From positions 868,001-932,000 of the forward strand of contig JADJXH010000004.1 in NCBI GenBank assembly GCA_016715895.1: DNA of 64,000 nt, given 5' to 3'. Of the stretch, positions 52,540-61,135 are shown in pieces. The notes under the pieces were generated by a model, which did not search any database, was not told the DNA's origin, and saw only the letters and a list, made by a program, of their open reading frames with translations. This DNA comes from Flavobacteriales bacterium. Its GTDB lineage: Bacteria; Bacteroidota; Bacteroidia; Flavobacteriales_F; PHOS-HE28. Every line of letters begins with the position of its first letter. Position 1 is the first letter of the stretch. The position numbers and the translations under genes are program-made.

Positions 52540-55011
52540 CTAGCCCTGCACGAAGACCCGTTTCACCCGCTGGCTCACGGCGGTCAAGGCTTCGTAGGGA
52601 ATGGTGCCCATGTCCCGGGCATGGTCCTGCAATGGGCGATCGGGGCCGAACACGACCACCGGGTCGCCCGCCTGGCAGGAGATCTCCGTGACATCCACCA
52701 TGCACATGTCCATGCAGATGCCGCCCACGAAGGCTGCGGATCGGCCGTGGATGCGCACATGTCCCACGCCGTGGCCCAGGCTCCTGAACAGGCCGTCGGC
52801 GTAGCCGATCGGCAGCACGGCGATGCGCTGGGGTGCGTTCGCGCGATGGCGGCGCCCGTACCCCACGCTGTCCCCTGCGCGCACCTCCTTCACCTGGGCG
52901 ATGGTGGTGAGGAGCCGGGCTGCGGGCCGCAGCTTGGCGCTCTCGGTGGCATCGAAGCCCACGCCATGCAGGCCGATGCCGGGCCGCACCAGGTCCAGGT
53001 GCGCCTCAGGGAAGCGGCTGATGCCGGCCGAATTGGCGATGTGGCGCTTCGGTCGGTGCGTCAGCACGGCCTCCACACGGTCGGCGGCGGCGGTGAACCG
53101 GGCCAGCTGGTCGCGGGTGAAGGCATCGTGGGCGGGATCCTCGCTGGCGGCGAAATGGCTGAACAGGGTGGCCACCCGCAGGAAGGGGGCGTGCCGCAGC
53201 GCCTCGATCGCCGCTCCCAGGTGGTCGGGGTCGAACCCCAGTCGATGCATGCCGGTGTCGATCTTCAGGTGCACCGCCGGCGCGTCGGCATGCGACCGGC
53301 CATGGTCGATGGCGGCGTGCAGCGAACGCAGATCGTACACCACCGGTTCCAGGCGGAAGCGATGCATCACCTCGTGGGGCACGGGTTCGGGGTTCATCAC
53401 CAGGATGGGCAGGGTGATGCCTTCCTGGCGCAGGGCGATGCCTTCGTCCGCGTAGGCCACGCCCAGCATGTCCACCCGCTCGTAGGCGAAAAGCCGCGCC
53501 AACTCGGTGGCGCCACTGCCGTAGCCGAAGGCCTTCACCATGGCCAGCACCCCGGTGCCGGGCCGCAGCAGTCCGCGGAAGTGGTTCAGGTTGTGGCGCA
53601 CGGCCTCCAGGTCGATCTCCAGCACGGTGCCGTGCACCTGTCGCTGCCAGCGTTCCACCACACGCTCAAGGCCCAGGCTGCGGGCCCCTTTCACCAGCAC
53701 CGCGGCATCGCGCAGCGCATCCGTGGGCACCTCGTGCAGCAGGGCGTCCGCATCCGGGAAGAAGCGTGCATGCGGACCGAACCGCGCGGCTTGGGCGGTG
53801 AGCTGCGGCCCCACCCCCAGCAGCCGTTCCACCCGGGCGCGGTGCAACAGGCCTGCCACCCGGTCATACAGCCCGTCCTGAGCTTCGCCGCTCTCATGGA
53901 TGTCGCCCAGCACCACGATCCGCTCCCGGTCGGCGGCGTGTGCGGACAGATGGTCCAGTGCGATCGCCAGTGAGGCGGTGTCGTTGCTGTACGCGTCGTT
54001 GATCAGCAGGCTGCCGTTCACCCCGTCCAGCAGCTCCAGGCGCATGGCCACCGGATGCAATTGGGGAATGTGTTCCTGCAGCCAGCCTGGCGTGCGGCCC
54101 AGATGCAGCAACAGTGTCATGCAGGTCAGCGCGTTGGCCACGCTCGCATGGTCGTCGAAAGGCAGATGCACGGCGAACACGTCCGCGTCGTGCGCCACGG
54201 TGAGCCGCAGCCCGCCCTCCACACGCTCCTCGCGGAGCAGATGCACGTAGGCCGAACCCTCCCGCGACCACGTGCGGGTCAGCAGATGCTGGTCGAGGTG
54301 CAGCTCCTTCACCGCGGCGTGCAGCGTGGCGATGTCCTGCGGATACACCAGCACCTGCGCCTCGCGGAAGAGCTCCAGCTTCTCCAGCGCCTTCGCGCGA
54401 TCGGTGGTGAAGTTCTCGCCGTGGGCCGGGCCAAGGCTGGTGAACACCCCGATGGTGGGGCGGATGATGGGGCGCAGCCGGGCCATCTCCCCGGGTCGGC
54501 TGATGCCCGCCTCGAACAGGCCGAGGGTATGGCCCTCGCGCAGCCCCCACACGCTCAACGGCACGCCGACCTGGCTGTTCCAGCTGCCCGGGCTCCGCGC
54601 GATGTGCTCCTCGCGGCCCAGTGATCGGGCCAGCCACTCCTTCACCACGGTCTTGCCGTTGCTGCCCGTGATGCCCACCACGGGCCCGTGGAAGTGACCG
54701 CGATGCCAGGCCGCCAGCCGCTGCAGCGCATCCAGGGTGTCCCGCACGTTGATGGTGTTGAGCTGCTCACGCAGCTCCGCAGGTGGGGCGGTGCTCACCA
54801 GGGCGTTGCGCACTCCACGCGCCACCAGGTCGGGCAGATAGCGGTGTCCGTCGTGGCGCTCGCCCCGGAGGGCCACGAACAGGGCGTCGGGCGACAGGTG
54901 CGGCCGGCGTGAGTCCAGGACAAGGTCGGTGACAGGGGCATCGCCCAACGGTGCGTGCAACACACCGCCCACGGCCTCGGCGATGCGGCTCAACAGGTGC
55001 GGCCCCATCAT
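52540..55011 (-). CDS. murF-alr: Bifunctional MurF / alanine racemase
   Basis: 823 residues from ATG 55011, which overlaps the tdk stop (ATGA). The N-terminal half is UDP-N-acetylmuramoyl-tripeptide:D-Ala-D-Ala ligase (GSNGKT at 116-121, VLGDIHESGEAQDGLYDRVA); the C-terminal half is alanine racemase, with the pyridoxal-phosphate Lys493 in LAMVKAFGYGSG and the catalytic Tyr718 in RAGDSVGYGRRHRA. The same fusion is common in Bacteroidota. It links D-Ala production to its use in peptidoglycan. Confidence 0.96.
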   Translation of the reverse strand: MMGPHLLSRIAEAVGGVLHAPLGDAPVTDLVLDSRRPHLSPDALFVALRGERHDGHRYLPDLVARGVRNALVSTAPPAELREQLNTINVRDTLDALQRLAAWHRGHFHGPVVGITGSNGKTVVKEWLARSLGREEHIARSPGSWNSQVGVPLSVWGLREGHTLGLFEAGISRPGEMARLRPIIRPTIGVFTSLGPAHGENFTTDRAKALEKLELFREAQVLVYPQDIATLHAAVKELHLDQHLLTRTWSREGSAYVHLLREERVEGGLRLTVAHDADVFAVHLPFDDHASVANALTCMTLLLHLGRTPGWLQEHIPQLHPVAMRLELLDGVNGSLLINDAYSNDTASLAIALDHLSAHAADRERIVVLGDIHESGEAQDGLYDRVAGLLHRARVERLLGVGPQLTAQAARFGPHARFFPDADALLHEVPTDALRDAAVLVKGARSLGLERVVERWQRQVHGTVLEIDLEAVRHNLNHFRGLLRPGTGVLAMVKAFGYGSGATELARLFAYERVDMLGVAYADEGIALRQEGITLPILVMNPEPVPHEVMHRFRLEPVVYDLRSLHAAIDHGRSHADAPAVHLKIDTGMHRLGFDPDHLGAAIEALRHAPFLRVATLFSHFAASEDPAHDAFTRDQLARFTAAADRVEAVLTHRPKRHIANSAGISRFPEAHLDLVRPGIGLHGVGFDATESAKLRPAARLLTTIAQVKEVRAGDSVGYGRRHRANAPQRIAVLPIGYADGLFRSLGHGVGHVRIHGRSAAFVGGICMDMCMVDVTEISCQAGDPVVVFGPDRPLQDHARDMGTIPYEALTAVSQRVKRVFVQG

Positions 55012-55622
55012 CGGCGGACGGCCACCTGTCGGGCCGGTGCGTCCTGGTCCTGGCGGGCCGCCTCGAAGCAGCCGCGGCACAAGGGCACGTAGCTATCGGT
55101 CTCCCCCAGGTGGATGAGGTCGGTGCTCGCGTGGGTGCGATGGCTGAACGTGGCCAGCTGTCCGCAATGCACGCAGATGGCGTGCACCTTCGAAACGTGT
55201 TCGGCGATGGCCATCAGGTGCGGCATGGGGCCGAAGGGCCGGCCTTGGAAGTCCATGTCCAATCCGGCGGCGATCACCCGCACCCCGCTGTTGGCGAGCT
55301 GGGCGCAGACCTGCGGGAGACCCTCGTCGAAGAACTGGGCCTCGTCGATGCCCACCACGTCGATGTCGGCGGCCAGCAGAAGCAGGTTGCTGCTGTTGGG
55401 CACGGGGGTGCTTCGGATGCTGGTGGCGTCATGGCTCACCACCTCGGTGTCCGCGTAGCGGGTGTCCACGCTCGGCTTGAAGATCTCCACCTTCTGACGG
55501 GCGAACTCCGCGCGGCGCAGCCGGCGGATCAGCTCTTCGGTCTTGCCGCTGAACATGGAGCCGCAGATCACTTCGATCCAGCCCTTGCCGGGGGCTTGGC
55601 TGCGGACGCGCTCCAGGAACAT
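55008..55622 (-). CDS. tdk: Thymidine kinase
   Basis: 204 residues from ATG 55622. Salvage enzyme that phosphorylates thymidine with ATP. P-loop GWIEVICGSMFSGKTEELIR, VVGIDEAQFFDEGLPQV with the catalytic Glu and Asp region, and the zinc-binding Cys residues in AICVHCGQLATFSHR and SYVPLCRGCFEA. Overlaps murF-alr by 4 bp. The upstream frame extends to 56111 but is not family-like. Confidence 0.95.
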   Translation of the reverse strand: MFLERVRSQAPGKGWIEVICGSMFSGKTEELIRRLRRAEFARQKVEIFKPSVDTRYADTEVVSHDATSIRSTPVPNSSNLLLLAADIDVVGIDEAQFFDEGLPQVCAQLANSGVRVIAAGLDMDFQGRPFGPMPHLMAIAEHVSKVHAICVHCGQLATFSHRTHASTDLIHLGETDSYVPLCRGCFEAARQDQDAPARQVAVRR

Positions 55623-55643
55623 TGCGGCGGGGCCTAGGGGGAC

Positions 55644-55679
55644 GGGGCGCACATGGGTTTGCGCCCCGGCACGAAAATA
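55644..55679 (-). promoter_or_regulatory. tdk leader: hairpin and -7-like element
   Basis: Reading minus, TATTTTCG (55672-55679) is a -7-like element. The leader between it and ATG 55622 contains an 8-bp stem GGGGCGCA/TGCGCCCC at about 55646-55668. Could influence tdk translation. Confidence 0.35.
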
Positions 55680-55705
55680 GGCATCTTCGCGTTGGACCTT
55701 GGGCC

Positions 55706-56395
55706 ATGCAGAAGGTGGATGACAAGCGGTACAAGAGGATCCAGGACCTCGTGAAGGCCTTGATCGAGGCCGAACGGGCACTGGAGAAGGGGAACTTGAA
55801 CGTGGCGGGCCTCGAGCAGGCCTGCGATGATGCGCGGGAACTGTACGAGCGCCTCGTGGTGCTGCGCCACAAGGCCCGCGAAGGTGAGCGACCGCACCCG
55901 CCTGCCGCAGCGCTGGCCCTGGCGGCCGAACCGCCCGCTGGACCACCCGCGGCGGAACCCAAGGAGAACGGTCCTCCGAGAACACCGGTTCCGCCCGTTG
56001 CTCCCGTGATCCGGCTGGACACCCGCGCTGAGATCCGGCAGACCTCCTTGATCGACGCCATCGCCGAGACGGAATCCGCCCCTGTGCGGCCGCGTGCCGG
56101 GAAGCCCGCATCAGGGGCGGGCGATCGGCCCAAGAGCGTGGCCGACAAGTTGGGCGAGGCGCCCATCCCCGACCTGTCCAAGGCCATCGCGCTCAGCCAG
56201 AAGTTCTGGTTCGTGGCCGAACTCTTCGGAGGGGACCGCGTGGCCTTCGAGCAGGGTGTGGAGGCCATCAACACCGCCGCGGATGGCGACGAGGCACGCC
56301 GCTTGGTGAAGGAGCAGCTCGGAAGGCTGAAGAAGGCCCCGGACCCCGAGGCACTTCAAGCCTTTCTGGAACTCGTGGAACGTCGTCACCGCTGA
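55706..56395 (+). CDS. Conserved Bacteroidota protein with coiled-coil and helical domains
   Basis: 229 residues from ATG 55706. N-terminal helical segment (VDDKRYKRIQDLVKALIEAE, ALEKGNLNVAGLEQACDDAR), a Pro/Ala-rich linker (~75-115), and a C-terminal helical domain: AIALSQKFWFVAELFGGDRV, AFEQGVEAINTAADGDEARR and ALQAFLELVERRHR. This C-terminal pattern recurs in Bacteroidota proteins of unknown function. Its TGA overlaps the ATG of the M28 gene (TGATG), so the two are coupled, and rsmI follows. Confidence 0.75.
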   Translation: MQKVDDKRYKRIQDLVKALIEAERALEKGNLNVAGLEQACDDARELYERLVVLRHKAREGERPHPPAAALALAAEPPAGPPAAEPKENGPPRTPVPPVAPVIRLDTRAEIRQTSLIDAIAETESAPVRPRAGKPASGAGDRPKSVADKLGEAPIPDLSKAIALSQKFWFVAELFGGDRVAFEQGVEAINTAADGDEARRLVKEQLGRLKKAPDPEALQAFLELVERRHR

Positions 56396-57660
56396 TGCGC
56401 ATCCTCCACCTTCCTCTCCTGGCGCTCGTGGCCATGCCCGCCACCGCACAGGACGCCGCCGCCGTGCTGGCCAACGCCCGCCGTTGGGTGGACACCCTCG
56501 CCTCGCCTGCGCTGCATGGCCGCGGTTATGTGAACGGAGGTGACAGCCTCGCCGCCGAGCTCATCGCCGCCGAGTTCGACCGCCTGGGCCTGCACCGGGT
56601 CCGCGAGAGCCGGTTCGAGCCCTTCAGCTTTCCGGTGAACACCTTCCCGGATAGTGTGAAGCTCACCGTGGACGATGCACCGCTCCGGCCCGGGATCGAC
56701 TTCCTCGTCGACCCCGGATCGGGAAGTGCGACGGGCCGCTACGACGTGGTTCACCTCACGCTCAACGACCTGGCCACCCCGGAACGACGCGCCATGACCA
56801 TGGGCGTGGTCACCGGCAGGGCCATCGCCTTGCACCTGCCGGTGGTGCGCAGTGCCGATTCATTGGAGCTGGTGCGCAGCGTACAGGCCGACCTGCTCCA
56901 CTACGGACCGGTGCTGCGCAAGGCGGCCGGCAAGCTCACCTGGGGTGTATCCCAGCAGGCCGCGCGATACCCCCTGCTGGAGCTCGCCGCAGAGGCGTGG
57001 AACGACAGTGCCGCGGTGATCGACCTGCGTGTGACCAACCGGATGCGCACGCACCACGCGCGCAACGTGTGGGGCCTGGTGAAGGGGCGCAGCAGCAGGA
57101 ATCTGGTGGTGGTGACCGCCCACTACGACCATCTGGGCCGCATGGGGCCGGATGTGCTCTTTCCCGGGGCCAACGACAACGCCAGCGGCGTGAGCATGCT
57201 GGTGAACCTCGCCACCCACTATGCCCGGGCGAAGCCGCAGTACGACATGCTCTTCATCGCGTTCGCCGGCGAGGAGGCCGGCCTGGTGGGGAGCGAATGG
57301 TGCGCGGTGGACCGGGCGTTCGACCTCGGTGCCGTGAAGCTGCTGATCAACCTGGACCTGATGGGCACCGGTGACGAGGGGATCACGGTGGTGAACGCCA
57401 CGGCCCAGCAGGAGGTCTTCGATGCCATGGTGGCGGGCAACGCGGCCACGGGCCGGCTGGCGCAGGTGAAGCCGCGGGGGCCGGCGTGCAACAGCGACCA
57501 CTGCCCCTTCGTGAAGCGTGGCGTACCGGCCATCTTCATCTACACATTGGGCGGCATTGCGGCCTACCACGACGTGTTCGACCGCGCGGAGACGCTGCCG
57601 CTCACCGACTACCACGACGTGTATCTCTCCTTGGTGGACCTGATCAACGGGCTGAAGTGA
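56395..57660 (+). CDS. M28 family metallopeptidase
   Basis: 421 residues. Signal peptide (LLALVAMPATAQ). Zinc aminopeptidase core: VVVTAHYDHLGRMG (His), LFPGANDNASGVSMLVNLAT (Asp), FIAFAGEEAGLVGSEW (Glu pair), LLINLDLMGTGDEG (Asp) and CNSDHCPFVKRGVPAIFIYT (His). Secreted or periplasmic. An N-terminal PA-like region precedes the core. It overlaps the upstream gene by 1 bp and rsmI by 4 bp (GTGA). Confidence 0.9.
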   Translation: MRILHLPLLALVAMPATAQDAAAVLANARRWVDTLASPALHGRGYVNGGDSLAAELIAAEFDRLGLHRVRESRFEPFSFPVNTFPDSVKLTVDDAPLRPGIDFLVDPGSGSATGRYDVVHLTLNDLATPERRAMTMGVVTGRAIALHLPVVRSADSLELVRSVQADLLHYGPVLRKAAGKLTWGVSQQAARYPLLELAAEAWNDSAAVIDLRVTNRMRTHHARNVWGLVKGRSSRNLVVVTAHYDHLGRMGPDVLFPGANDNASGVSMLVNLATHYARAKPQYDMLFIAFAGEEAGLVGSEWCAVDRAFDLGAVKLLINLDLMGTGDEGITVVNATAQQEVFDAMVAGNAATGRLAQVKPRGPACNSDHCPFVKRGVPAIFIYTLGGIAAYHDVFDRAETLPLTDYHDVYLSLVDLINGLK

Positions 57661-58331
57661 GCGGGCGCCTGATCGTGGTGCCGACCCCGATCGGCAACCT
57701 GGAGGACATCACCATCCGTGCACAACGCGTATTGGCGGAAGCGGACGCCGTGGTGGCCGAGGACACGCGGGTGAGCGGCCGCCTGCTTCAGCATCTGGGC
57801 ATCGCCAGGCCGCTCGTCAGTTTCCACACCGTGAACGAGCACCGGGTGGTGGAGCAGCTCATCGCCCGGCTGGCCCGGGGCGAACGCCTGGCACTGGTGA
57901 GCGATGCGGGCACCCCGGGCATCAGCGATCCGGGATTCCTCCTGGTGCGCGCCGCCGTGAGGGCCGGCATCGATGTGGAGTGCCTGCCCGGCCCCACGGC
58001 CTTCGTGCCCGCGCTGGTGTGCAGCGGCCTGCCGTGCGACCGCTTCGTGTTCGAGGGCTTTCTCCCCCAGAAGAAGGGCCGCCGAACCCGCCTGGAGGCC
58101 TTGCGCGACGAACCCCGCACCATCGTGCTCTACGAGAGCCCGCACCGCCTTCAACGATTGCTCGACGAACTGGCCGGGGTGATGGGTGCGGACCGGCCCG
58201 CCTGCGCGAGCCGCGAGATCAGCAAACTGCACGAGGAACATGTCCGAGGCAGCATCGCCGAACTGCGGGTGCACTTCGCCGCGCACGCACCGCGCGGTGA
58301 GTTCGTGGTGTGCGTGGGTGGCGCCCCATGA
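57657..58331 (+). CDS. rsmI: 16S rRNA (cytidine-1402 2'-O) methyltransferase RsmI
   Basis: 224 residues with a GTG start at 57657 that overlaps the preceding stop (GTGA). SAM-dependent methylation of C1402 in 16S rRNA. Family blocks: GRLIVVPTPIGNLEDITIRA, AEADAVVAEDTRVSGRLLQ, LALVSDAGTPGISDPGFLLV, VECLPGPTAFVPALVCSGLP and ECH-type FEGFLPQKKGRR. Short C-terminus but complete. Confidence 0.94.
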   Translation: MSGRLIVVPTPIGNLEDITIRAQRVLAEADAVVAEDTRVSGRLLQHLGIARPLVSFHTVNEHRVVEQLIARLARGERLALVSDAGTPGISDPGFLLVRAAVRAGIDVECLPGPTAFVPALVCSGLPCDRFVFEGFLPQKKGRRTRLEALRDEPRTIVLYESPHRLQRLLDELAGVMGADRPACASREISKLHEEHVRGSIAELRVHFAAHAPRGEFVVCVGGAP

Positions 58332-58399
58332 TGTCCCTGCCCACCACCACCTGTTGATGCATCCGCAAGGGATCGCATTCCGGGCGCACCCCGGGCTGG

Positions 58400-58407
58400 T
58401 ACCTTTC
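58400..58407 (+). promoter_or_regulatory. -7-like element of the 58412 gene
   Basis: TACCTTTC (consensus TAnnTTTG), ending 4 nt before GTG 58412 and 16 nt before ATG 58424. Confidence 0.45.
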
Positions 58408-58411
58408 CCCG

Positions 58412-59020
58412 GTGAAGCCGTGGATGTCACTGCACGCGTGGTGCCTGCCCGTCCTGCTGATGATCGGCCCGATGCTCCTGCCCGGTGCGGCAGGAGCGCA
58501 GGTGGTCCTTTATTCCACGGTGGAGGCGTACCGCACGCACAAGGGAGAGGAGGTGGGCGCCTTCGTGGAGCTCCGCGCCGTGCGGCGTGATCACATCCTC
58601 GCGGTGGACAAGGACGGTACACGCCGCGAGGTCCCCTGCTCCACCCTATGGGGGTTCAGCTACGGCGATGTGGTCTACCGGATCAACCCCGATGAGCGCC
58701 ATGCCCCGGTGCGTTTATGGACCCAGGGCGGACTCTGCTACTACGAGAACGGCCACGCTCACCTGCGCATGCAGCACGAGCGGCTCGAGCAGGTGATGTT
58801 CGCAGAGGGCCAGGGCCACCGGTCATACGTGAGCAAGGACCTGGAGGGACCGATCGTGCCGGCGGTGTTCCGCGAAGGTGACGAGCGCTCGGCCAGCGGA
58901 CGGTTCCGCGCGGCGCATCCGCAGTACGCGCCGCTTTACACCTGCATTGGTGATGCGGACGATCTGGATCGCACGCGCCAATGCGTGGTGGATTTCGAGG
59001 TGATGTTGGAGGGGGAGTAG
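58412..59020 (+). CDS. Secreted protein of unknown function
   Basis: 202 residues from GTG 58412 (ATG 58424 is an alternative). Signal peptide (WCLPVLLMIGPMLLPGAAGA, then QVVLYS). A beta-strand-rich part with VEAYRTHKGEEVGAFVELRA, HILAVDKDGTRREVPCSTLW and GDVVYRINPDERHAPVRLW, and a C-terminal Cys in PLYTCIGDADDLD. Not recognised as a family. Transcribed alone, between rsmI and a quinone-oxidoreductase-like gene. Confidence 0.7.
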   Translation: MKPWMSLHAWCLPVLLMIGPMLLPGAAGAQVVLYSTVEAYRTHKGEEVGAFVELRAVRRDHILAVDKDGTRREVPCSTLWGFSYGDVVYRINPDERHAPVRLWTQGGLCYYENGHAHLRMQHERLEQVMFAEGQGHRSYVSKDLEGPIVPAVFREGDERSASGRFRAAHPQYAPLYTCIGDADDLDRTRQCVVDFEVMLEGE

Positions 59021-59054
59021 CCGCGAGCGACCTTCACCGCCTGTCCGACCACGA

Positions 59055-60110
59055 ATGCGCGCCTGGCAACTTCATCGGCACGGTGATCCCGAACGCGGTC
59101 TGCGGCTGGTGGAGCTTGCCGATCCGCGGCCCGGACCCGGCCAGATCCTGATCCACTGCGAGGGTTTCGGCCTCAACTACGCCGATGTGATGGCCGTGCG
59201 AGGCCTCTATCGCGAGGCGCCGCCACTGCCCAGCGTGCTGGGCTACGAGGTGGTGGGCCGGGTGGTGGAATGCGGTCCGGGCACCTCCGCCGCACTTCAC
59301 GGCCGGCGGGTGGTGGCGTTGACGCGGTTCGGCGGTTACGCGGAGCTGGCCCTGGCCGATGCACGGGCCTGCGCACCCATCCCGGACGACCTGCCGGCGG
59401 GCGTGGCCGCAGCACTGGCCACGCAGGGCTGCACCGCCTGGTACGCCGCGCGCATCGCCGTTCCGCTCCGGGCCGGCATGCGGGTCCTGGTGCACAGCGC
59501 CGCCGGCGGGGTGGGTCAATTGCTGGTGCAGCTGGCCCTGCAGAGCGGATGCACCGTCTTCGCCGTGGCCGGAGGCGCGGAGAAGATGGCCCACTTGCGA
59601 GCCATCGGCGTGCAACACGTGATCGACCGCAAGGCCGGGCCCTATGAGGTCGCTGTGCGGACCGCGCTCGCCGGAGCGCGCCTCGATGTGAGCTTCAACG
59701 CCGTGGCCGGGCGCACCTTCCGCACGGACATGGGCCTGATCGGCAGCGGCGGCACGGTCGTGCTCTTCGGGGGGGCCCAACGCGGCAGCGGCTCCGGTCC
59801 CTTCGCCACCCTGCGCTTTGTGTGGGACATGGGTCTGGTGGTGCCCATCTTCCTGATGATGCGCAGCAAGAGCATCGTCGGCATCAACATGCTGAAGCTC
59901 GGCGACCACCGACCCGGGCTCGTCGCCGAATGCCTTCAGGCGGTGGTGCGTGAGGCGGCCCGCGGTGCGCTGAGGCCGCACGTGCATGCCACGCTGCCGG
60001 CAACGCAGCTACCTGCGGCACTGCGGGAGCTGGGTTCAGGCCGCACCGTGGGCAAGGTGGCCCTTTCCTGGCAGGTTCCTGCTCAGGGAACGACCACCTC
60101 GGCGCGCTGA
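59055..60110 (+). CDS. Zinc-type quinone oxidoreductase-like protein (MDR family)
   Basis: 351 residues. Medium-chain dehydrogenase fold: LNYADVMAVRGLYREAPPLP, SVLGYEVVGRVVECGPGTSA, and the Rossmann part AGMRVLVHSAAGGVGQLLVQ and IDRKAGPYEVAVRTALAG. Lacks the structural and catalytic zinc Cys pattern, so it is more like NADPH:quinone oxidoreductase/VAT-1-type members. Substrate unknown. Its end overlaps the convergent 60083 gene by 28 bp. Confidence 0.88.
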   Translation: MRAWQLHRHGDPERGLRLVELADPRPGPGQILIHCEGFGLNYADVMAVRGLYREAPPLPSVLGYEVVGRVVECGPGTSAALHGRRVVALTRFGGYAELALADARACAPIPDDLPAGVAAALATQGCTAWYAARIAVPLRAGMRVLVHSAAGGVGQLLVQLALQSGCTVFAVAGGAEKMAHLRAIGVQHVIDRKAGPYEVAVRTALAGARLDVSFNAVAGRTFRTDMGLIGSGGTVVLFGGAQRGSGSGPFATLRFVWDMGLVVPIFLMMRSKSIVGINMLKLGDHRPGLVAECLQAVVREAARGALRPHVHATLPATQLPAALRELGSGRTVGKVALSWQVPAQGTTTSAR

Positions 60111-60490
60111 TCGAGCCACGACCGGGCCTCGCGCTCATCGTGGAACACCCGCGTTTCGCTGTGGCGCGGGAAGTAGCTGAAGTAGAGGTGGGCCAGCCGC
60201 TCGTTCAACGGGCTCTGGCCGGCGAAGGCCAGCCGCCGAGTGGGACAGCCGCCATTGGCCTTGCTGTGGTCCACGTTCAGCACGTTCAGTTCGAAGTCCA
60301 CCTCCGGTGGCATCACCGCCAGCACATCGGGGCTGTCCGCACCGCATAGGGTGCGTTTTGCGTTCACGACCTCGCCGATCCCCTCCACGTCCAACTTCAC
60401 ATCCGGCTTGAAGCGCACTTCGATCAGCTCTGCGGAGACCCGCTCCACGGTGGCTGTCGCCGTGTCGATCAGGGAAGGATGTTCGTTCAT
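60083..60490 (-). CDS. Small conserved protein, DUF7793/STAS-like, paralog of the 39549 protein
   Basis: 135 residues from ATG 60490, with TACCTTCG 5 nt upstream. Alternating strand-helix fold ending HLYFSYFPRHSETRVFHDER, then EARSWL, the same C-terminal pattern as the protein at 39549. Likely a cytoplasmic STAS/SpoIIAA-like protein; function unknown. A palindrome (60507-60520) in its promoter suggests regulation. Confidence 0.7.
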   Translation of the reverse strand: MNEHPSLIDTATATVERVSAELIEVRFKPDVKLDVEGIGEVVNAKRTLCGADSPDVLAVMPPEVDFELNVLNVDHSKANGGCPTRRLAFAGQSPLNERLAHLYFSYFPRHSETRVFHDEREARSWLDQRAEVVVP

Positions 60491-60495
60491 GCCCG

Positions 60496-60503
60496 CGAAG
60501 GTA
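60496..60503 (-). promoter_or_regulatory. -7 element of the 60490 gene
   Basis: Reads TACCTTCG on the minus strand, 5 nt before ATG 60490. Confidence 0.5.
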
Positions 60504-60506
60504 ATC

Positions 60507-60520
60507 GTATGCACGCATAC
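60507..60520. promoter_or_regulatory. Palindrome in the -33/-7 spacer of the 60490 promoter
   Basis: GTATGC-AC-GCATAC, perfect 6-bp arms, just upstream of the -7 element. Likely a repressor or activator site; the regulator is not identified. Confidence 0.45.
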
Positions 60521-60613
60521 TGATTTTTGGCTTACTCCCTCATTCACAAGAAATAACGATCGATCACCACGCCCGTTCCCGGGTGGTCCGAGGCATCGGA
60601 TCAGGCAGGGTCC

Positions 60614-60621
60614 TAGCTTCA
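60614..60621 (+). promoter_or_regulatory. -7 element of the 60626 gene
   Basis: TAGCTTCA, ending 4 nt before ATG 60626. Confidence 0.45.
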
Positions 60622-60625
60622 CCGC

Positions 60626-61123
60626 ATGACCGGTTCTCTTCGCACCGCCATGGACCTCTACTTCCGGGGAGAGCGCGCGGAGATGATCGCCTTCCTGGTC
60701 TTCGCCGGCGTGCTCGTACTGGCGGCCGGGCTGCTCTGGACGACGAGCGACCGCTTTGCGCGCTCACTGGCTTTGGTGCTCGGGTTGTGCGCTGTGATCG
60801 CCTGCAGCACGGCGATCCCGCTTCTGCTGCGTGATGGTCCGCATGCGGAGAAGCTGCGGGTTCGCCTCGCGCAAGGGGAGGAGGCCGGTGTGCGCGCGGA
60901 CGAGGGCGCGCGCATGGCCGTGGTGAACCGCAATTACGCCACCTACCGCTACCTCTATGCCGCCGCCATGCTGGCCGCGTTCGGCCTCATGCTCTTCTGG
61001 CGCAATGCCACCACGTCCGGCATCGCCGTCGGGCTGCTCGTGTTCGCCGCCACGGGGCTTGTGGTGGATCATTACTCCGAGGAGCGTGCGGCAGTATACA
61101 CCGCAGCGTTGCAGGCGTCCTGA
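60626..61123 (+). CDS. Membrane protein of unknown function
   Basis: 165 residues with four membrane helices (EMIAFLVFAGVLVLAAGLLW, LALVLGLCAVIACSTAIPL, YLYAAAMLAAFGLMLF, GIAVGLLVFAATGLVVDHYS). The soluble loop between helices 2 and 3 carries KLRVRLAQGEEAGVRADEGA and RNYATYR. Not recognised as a known family. Stop 12 bp from the radA stop (convergent). Confidence 0.75.
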   Translation: MTGSLRTAMDLYFRGERAEMIAFLVFAGVLVLAAGLLWTTSDRFARSLALVLGLCAVIACSTAIPLLLRDGPHAEKLRVRLAQGEEAGVRADEGARMAVVNRNYATYRYLYAAAMLAAFGLMLFWRNATTSGIAVGLLVFAATGLVVDHYSEERAAVYTAALQAS

Positions 61124-61135
61124 TCCGAGGAGGGC

